The position numbers were made by a program, and so were the translations under genes. Source: Bigelowiella natans CCMP2755 (Eukaryota; Cercozoa; Chlorarachniophyceae). From it: a DNA stretch of 64,000 nucleotides. The stretch spans positions 1-64,000 of the forward strand of contig ADNK01001780.1 in the NCBI GenBank assembly GCA_000320545.1. The letters run 5' to 3'. Positions 59,229 through 64,000 of the stretch are shown piece after piece; the first letter of the stretch is position 1; each line of letters opens with the position of its first letter. The notes beneath the pieces are model-generated. The model did no database searches. It was not told the origin of the DNA and saw nothing but the letters and a program-made list of their open reading frames with translations.

Positions 59229-60300
59229 TTAAGAAACGGACTTTCCATCGACAATAGGGATCGTTTCTGTTGCGCCAACCTGCAGTGAAAAACAACAAAC
59301 GTTGAGAACTAGTACCAAGAATGTTTCATTTCAAAAACAAAAAGACGGCACTGAGAGAAACGGTTTTGCACCGCTGATACTGGTGTTGCGGGACAAAACC
59401 ACGGATCTTTTCCGATGATGCATGATCCCATTACAAGAATATACACCAAAGGATCGAGATGTCTTCCTCCGGAGAGATCGCTTCCGCACTATATTGGAAT
59501 CTTTACTATTTTCGATTATATGGAAGAATGCAGTCGCTTAACATCTCATACCAGCATAGTCATTAAGTGGGCGTGTGCGTTACGCGGTTCTTGGTCCCTC
59601 CATGAATCTATATCCACATCCTCACCAAAGTTATCTATATCGAGGGATGAAGAGGAAGCGCTAAGTACGGAAAATTCTTCAAGTAATCCTAACATTCCCC
59701 TAATACAGCTACTTCTTTCCGCAACAAGTCATCGGCACCACAGGAAAAATGTCAGAGACTTTTTGGCTCATCATGAATCAATTTAAAGACTTTCAACGAA
59801 TCTGATATTTATGTACCAATTATTGCGTCCATATCGGCTTGGGAAGCTGGTCGGGCGTGGATGTCGTTGTGAAGATACCTGAAACGCGGGTTGCATTTTC
59901 AGAGATACGACAGAATCCGTGTCGAGTACATCTTGTGTCTTTTCTTTGTATTCTCTCCGGTTTTAAAGTTCATCTGGATCTCCATTCACAGCATTCTTTT
60001 GTAATTTGACGTACGGTTGGGAAGCCGGCGCCATTTTCATGAGGAAGTGACGAAAGTCTGTGTGCACAGTTGCAAATAATGTCAACGAGGTTATGCACGT
60101 GATCAAAATAGACGTAAATAATTACCATCCACTAGTCTGCTCTCCATTTCATTTATCATTACACCTAGGAACAAGAAATGGATAAAAGTAGGTTTTTATT
60201 GCCAAATCGCTGACCAACGCAACAATCCCCGGGAGATGCAAATAGCAACCTGTGGTCGTGTGCTGTGAAACCAGATTCACCCAACCATCAAGGACCTAAA
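59229..60300 (-). CDS. Fragmentary minus-strand gene, family unknown
   Basis: Several short stretches on the minus strand look like exons bounded by GT-AG. Near 60205-60295: VLDGWVNLVSQHTTTG. Near 60125-60165: VMINEMESRLVDG. Near 60020-60070: DFRHFLMKMAPASQPYVKLQ. Near 59825-59880: YLHNDIHARPASQADMDAII. The final exon 59229-59280 reads VGATETIPIVDGKSVS and stops. I cannot join all phases and recognise no family. The start is not defined; it may connect with exons further right, although the next minus-strand exon ends in its own stop. Low certainty as a whole, better for the individual pieces. Confidence 0.4.
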
Positions 60301-60478
60301 TGTAAAGTTAAAATATGCTCGAAATCATAATATAAGTATCCAAAGTAGTGGCTCAAGCTAGAAAACATTCAGTGCGAAAACACAGATAATTGCTGCTCCT
60401 CGATTGAAGCTTTTGCAAATAGCTTTTAATACACGATATTCCGATGAAAATGTAAATTTGTAATTATAGCCTAGGTTC

Positions 60479-61076
60479 TCATAGTTTTTTCTCCAAGTCC
60501 GAAATCAGGACCACCTTTGACTTCTCCACCAGACCCGTGAGCTCCTCCGTAACGTCGTGCAGAGAAATGCCTGCAGTATGATAGGGAGTTGACAAACGTA
60601 TCGTGGCGAGAATCGCCCTAGTTTTATCGCTATGCATATAGATACATCACGCCGAAAAAATCAATTTATTCAATCGAGTAGCGTTGTGCTAGAGACCAGG
60701 ATTCGTATCCACTGAAAGCATCTCAAAAGTGCTGCTCATCGCTCCTACTTCCTGGAATAGGATGTGTAGTGTTGAGTCAGTCGAACTGTCATGCTACTGT
60801 GTTAAAGCCGAAATGATTTTGCATTATTATTCCCCATACAGTAGGCTGGGGCATAGACGAGGACTTCGCACGAACTTCCACGTGCTTTTGGATCTGTCGC
60901 AGGCCGCGTGCACGGGCAGGGCGCCACGCAACATAGGTTTCGGAATGGGCGGTTGAGATGCCTTTCGATGCCGAAACCAATCTACCAGCGCATCGCGTTG
61001 CAGGAGGTGCATGGGCTGTCGTTGTGACAACTACAGCAAATGGCAGCAGAAAAGCTATTTGTCGGATAGCGGCCAT
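60479..61076 (-). CDS. Short protein with signal/transit-type leader, function unknown
   Basis: ATG at 61076 begins MAAIRQIAFLLPFAVVVTTT followed by AHAPPATRCAG and a Ser/Arg/Lys-rich, acid-poor stretch to about residue 80. This is the layout of a signal peptide followed by a transit peptide, as in complex plastids, although the A-F motif of diatoms reads AHAP here. A second exon ending at 60479 gives ISLHDVTEELTGLVEKSKVV and LISDLEKKL with a stop. The donor joining the two is unclear: ACT|GTATGG looks good but its phase does not fit, whereas a weaker donor after GTT-C fits. No family recognised. The organelle claim is inference. Confidence 0.4.
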
Positions 61077-61541
61077 TGCCGAGTTGGGGTCGGCCCGTAG
61101 AAAGGAAAAAAAGTAATATAAATCAATGGGAATTGTCTTCTGCGACAACAAAGCGGTTCCAAGATCGTTGCTGCCTTCATGTAAATTTGCATCTGCGGTG
61201 AAACACGACCAATTATTCCAATGCGACTTGGAACAGACTGGAATATAGGCCCAAATATCCCTGTTTTTCGACTTTTTCCTCTTCGAATGATCTTGCTCGA
61301 ATGAAGAAGAGAAGTCAATTACAGGGACAGCGCTCAAAAAGAACGACGATGACGATGAGGGGCGGTAAAGCCAAAATGCAGGAGGTGACTTATGAGAGAG
61401 AGATATATATAAATATAAGGACTATAAGGAAATATACGCTTTGTAAACAAAGGGTAGAGTGGGTGCAACATTAAATTTTGGGGGAATGGGACAGAACAGA
61501 ACAGCAGGCTCTCTTCGATGACATCACTCAATTTTTAGACT

Positions 61542-61996
61542 ATGGAGGAAAAGAATGATGAGATGACAGATAAACTTGCCGGGAAGGTTGAGTTACTTCG
61601 AAAGGTGAGCTTGATCGTAAATGGAAACTTGAAATATATATTCAAGTTCATTTCATTCAGATCTCAATAAACATTGGCAAGGAGATAGAGGATCAGAACA
61701 CAGAGCTTGACGGTTTGAACGTAAGCTCGATCAGAACCAATAAGTCTTCTGTAAATATCTGATGAATTTTAACTCAGGATAAAAGTGGAAATATTTTGGA
61801 TTCATTGGGGGGCACTATGAAGGGTTTAATGGTAACTAAAGTTGTCTTCGAATTAAATCAGGCGTAACAATTTAACTTTGTTCAGGGGCTAGCGATGTCT
61901 GGTGGCACTCGGCCTCTGTTAGTTAGATCCGTCTCTATGTTTGGCATATTTATAGTAATTTATTTCTTCTCGTCAAGATATTCAGCCGCCCCTTGA
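61542..61996 (+). CDS. BET1: BET1-type Qc-SNARE
   Basis: Tail-anchored SNARE of ER-Golgi vesicle fusion. Four exons with exact phases: 61542-61604, 61661-61720, 61778-61831, 61886-61996; 95 residues, introns of 54-57 bp. The sequence starts MEEKNDEMTDKLAGKVELLR, continues SINIGKEIEDQNTELDGLND (SNARE motif with Gln of the zero layer in EDQN) and KSGNILDSLGGTMKGLM, and ends with a C-terminal membrane anchor SMFGIFIVIYFFSSR. BET1 proteins are usually somewhat longer at the N-terminus, and a TTTTTAG acceptor-like site lies directly before the ATG, so a further 5' coding exon is possible. Confidence 0.92.
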
Positions 61997-62841
61997 GTAA
62001 ACTATGAGTCTTAATGTTCCATGCAGACATGTAACGCGATACTAACTAGTATTGAATTCGAGCTCTAAGATTTAAATATTTAATTCATTCTATTACGATT
62101 TGCTCCGATTTAAGTTCCAAAAACTTTCAGTGTCTCTGAGCAGTGTGTTTGAATTTTGCTGAAAATATCAAACTGATGAAGGAGGTGTTCAAATTTGGTA
62201 TTTCTGCACATTGTAGTGCACCCACGTAGTCTCCTGTATCGATATCGCTGTATCTCATCATAGGTGTTCTGTATAGTTTTAGAAGAGGAGTTGGAAAGCA
62301 TGTAATATAGATACATTGTATCTAATAATAAAACCGAAAACAGTGACAATAGCGGCAATGTCTATGTATGATATCTAGATCTACTAGTCTCGCGCGCTGT
62401 AGCAGTGCGCGGCGTGAAATACCTTCGTATGGCGCAGGGCATGGATGTACGCTACTCTCTTGCCGATGTGTTTTAACAATGTGTATCTTGAGTCAGTGCA
62501 CCGCGTTGGTGTGCTGTAATGCGAGTATGCCATTGTAACCCATCCGACAGATTCACCATCTAGAAATGCGTGCGTGCAGCAGGCGTGCGACGGATACGAT
62601 GCAGCAGCCGCGAGCATATACATAGCTGCCATACATTCCCACACATGTAGAACCGCATAGCAATGGGCCTATCGTTAAGCTGGTACATTTTTTGATAAAT
62701 CAACAGATGAAATGAATACGACTATATATACGACGGACTCATATGTGCAAAGATCTCCAGTTATCCCATGAATAGCCAAGGACTTTGGAAAATATTCTCA
62801 ATTTATATTATTACACATGTGCTATGACATTAATACTTATA

Positions 62842-62886
<45 letters not shown>

Positions 62887-63551
62887 AACAAATACGACGT
62901 AAATTTCAATACACGAAAATAGTATTTGCCGAAACGCATTCAGACAATCTTAAATTGCTACATCAAAGATTTAATAGGCACAATGTAACATCATAATCAA
63001 AGCTCGTCATATCAATAATGTAACAATAAAAACCTTTTACGGTGGAGAGAATGTGAGGTCAGGCTTAGGAGATACTTCCCACCCGTCTAGGGAGCGAACG
63101 AAGCCATGAAATATTAATCTCCAGGAAACTGCTCTTGTTACTCAACTGCTTTCTGCTATCCTTTTTTAATTCATGGAATAAAATTCGTCTTTCTTGTGAA
63201 ACTCAAAATTCAATATGCGTTGATCATCACAACTCTTAGCTATTGCGTAATAGCATCCTGCCTAGCTTGTACCGATTTGTACCTTCCTCACTCCTCTTAT
63301 TTTAGAACCCCACTTTGGTGTTTGTTTAAGATCGCGCGAGTTTGAGGACCAAAGACAGTTTTTATCCAGCTGTGATGCGTGCCTGGGCAACCTCACTTCT
63401 CCCGTACCATTGTAAAAATTCTGCTACTTGGAATCTATAACATAAAATACGTTGCCTGAGTTCTGAGCTTGACCTTTTCCCCTAAGAATGGGGTTATCCT
63501 TCGGTATGAAGATAAGGTACGGCATGAGCAGGGAGAGGGGCGGCCAAAACG
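61997..63551. other. 3' spacer, AT-rich, with (TA)n
   Basis: No exon recognised. It contains GCGCGC/GCATGC-type words near 62390-62460 and (TA)n at about 62844-62882. 62930-63300 is AT-rich unique sequence. Confidence 0.55.
62844..62882. repeat. (TA)n microsatellite
   Basis: About 18 TA units in the last spacer. Confidence 0.85.
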
Positions 63552-64000
63552 TCAGAAGGAAGAAATCGGATCCAGAGGACAATGATCACTAAAGTGCGTC
63601 GCTAAAGGAATTTGGCGTACGAAGAGAGTAAAATCTGAATGTGGATCTTCGTGGAACCAAATGGCATAGAGGGGCAAGTACAATATGGTCCACGTGAGCA
63701 TCACAATGACATAGTTCTTAAAGCCGCCGATAATGGAGCACACTCGTGGCACGCACAAGCCCACGAGAAGCATATAGGTAAGTTGTGTGTATGGACCAGC
63801 GAAGCCTACGGCAACGCGTTGCCAGTTCGATGCGCTGCCGATTGCATCCGGGTCATAGTGACACATAAATGCCTCGTGCGGCTGATATTTGTCCCAAATC
63901 CAGCCAAACACGGGCACAATCTTCTGCCATGCGAGATTGACGCGTGCAGGGATACCGCACAGCGAGGCAACAACGAGATGTGAGCAGACGTGCACGTAAC
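63552..64000 (-). CDS. Truncated multi-pass membrane protein at right edge
   Basis: A minus-strand frame runs from the window edge to 63552 without repeats: HLVVASLCGIPARVNLAWQK, FGWIWDKYQPHEAFMCHYDP, NWQRVAVGFAGPYTQLTYML, then hydrophobic GFKNYVIVMLTWTILYLPLY and WFHEDPHSDF. At least three hydrophobic helices with conserved-looking His/Trp/Pro positions between them. I considered a site-2-protease-like or fatty-acid-hydroxylase-like protein, but no HExxH or His-box pattern is complete in view. The 5' part lies outside the window, and the 3' end (63480-63551) may include another exon. Confidence 0.45.
   Translation of the reverse strand, partial: YVHVCSHLVVASLCGIPARVNLAWQKIVPVFGWIWDKYQPHEAFMCHYDPDAIGSASNWQRVAVGFAGPYTQLTYMLLVGLCVPRVCSIIGGFKNYVIVMLTWTILYLPLYAIWFHEDPHSDFTLFVRQIPLATHFSDHCPLDPISSF

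Noticed and set aside
59415-59786. 123-codon plus-strand frame opposite the fragmentary minus gene
   Set aside because: No family signal, and the minus strand in the same region has better bounded exon-like pieces. Not called, though it cannot be excluded.
1-64000. Strand bias of (GT)n versus (CA)n relative to gene direction
   Set aside because: I first thought sense strands always carry GT/CT, but DPH1 (11212-11276) and the UBL gene (15271-15305) contradict it.
1-64000. CRISPR arrays, tRNA or rRNA genes, LTR or LINE elements
   Set aside because: No spaced direct repeats, cloverleaf, reverse transcriptase, integrase or transposase motif could be found by reading; simple repeats account for the periodic signals.

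Overview
The window is nuclear DNA of an intron-rich eukaryote. Every gene is split, splice sites are GT-AG, there are no operons, and no bacterial or organellar features or tRNA/rRNA genes were recognised. Introns and spacers carry a very high load of simple repeats: (GT)n, (CT)n, (TA)n, (GAT)n and homopolymer C/G. The gene families (TMEM65 with extra domains, a compact CDK12/CDK9-like kinase, single Aurora, DNAJC22, sulfite oxidase with a cytochrome b5 domain) suit a protist. A stramenopile alga is my best guess, partly because one minus-strand gene (60.5-61.1 kb) begins with a signal-peptide-like, plastid-style leader. This placement is inference only.

Layout from left to right: repeat-rich spacer (0.3-3.3 kb); BDP1/TFIIIB B'' (+); DPH1 (-); a charged protein ending in a ubiquitin-like domain (+); DNAJC22 (-); sulfite oxidase (+); a DUF4442 hotdog protein (-) and phosphatidylinositol synthase (-); Aurora kinase (+); a CDK12/9-like kinase with an RGG tail (-); a degenerate Rab-like pseudo-GTPase (+); a small, probably mitochondrial protein (-); a predicted seven-helix membrane protein (+); a four-cysteine zinc-ribbon-like protein (-); TMEM65 fused to a GAF domain that carries a nested EF-hand segment (-); an acidic protein with a C-terminal Tudor-like region (+); two poorly defined minus-strand genes; the Qc-SNARE BET1 (+); and a truncated membrane protein (-).

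Genes mostly alternate in strand, so divergent promoters alternate with convergent 3' spacers. The convergent spacers are rich in short palindromes built from GCATGC, GCTAGC and AGCT, which are rare in the divergent ones. Exon models were built by hand from family similarity plus splice-phase bookkeeping. Where phases close I give exact exon ends; elsewhere only the span is meant.

The genes do not form one pathway; most are housekeeping genes (Pol III transcription, diphthamide, phospholipid synthesis, mitosis, secretion). The most unusual item is the TMEM65-GAF(EF-hand) gene, whose exons join in phase through a short charged linker exon. The pseudo-GTPase and the 7TM protein are the next most interesting.
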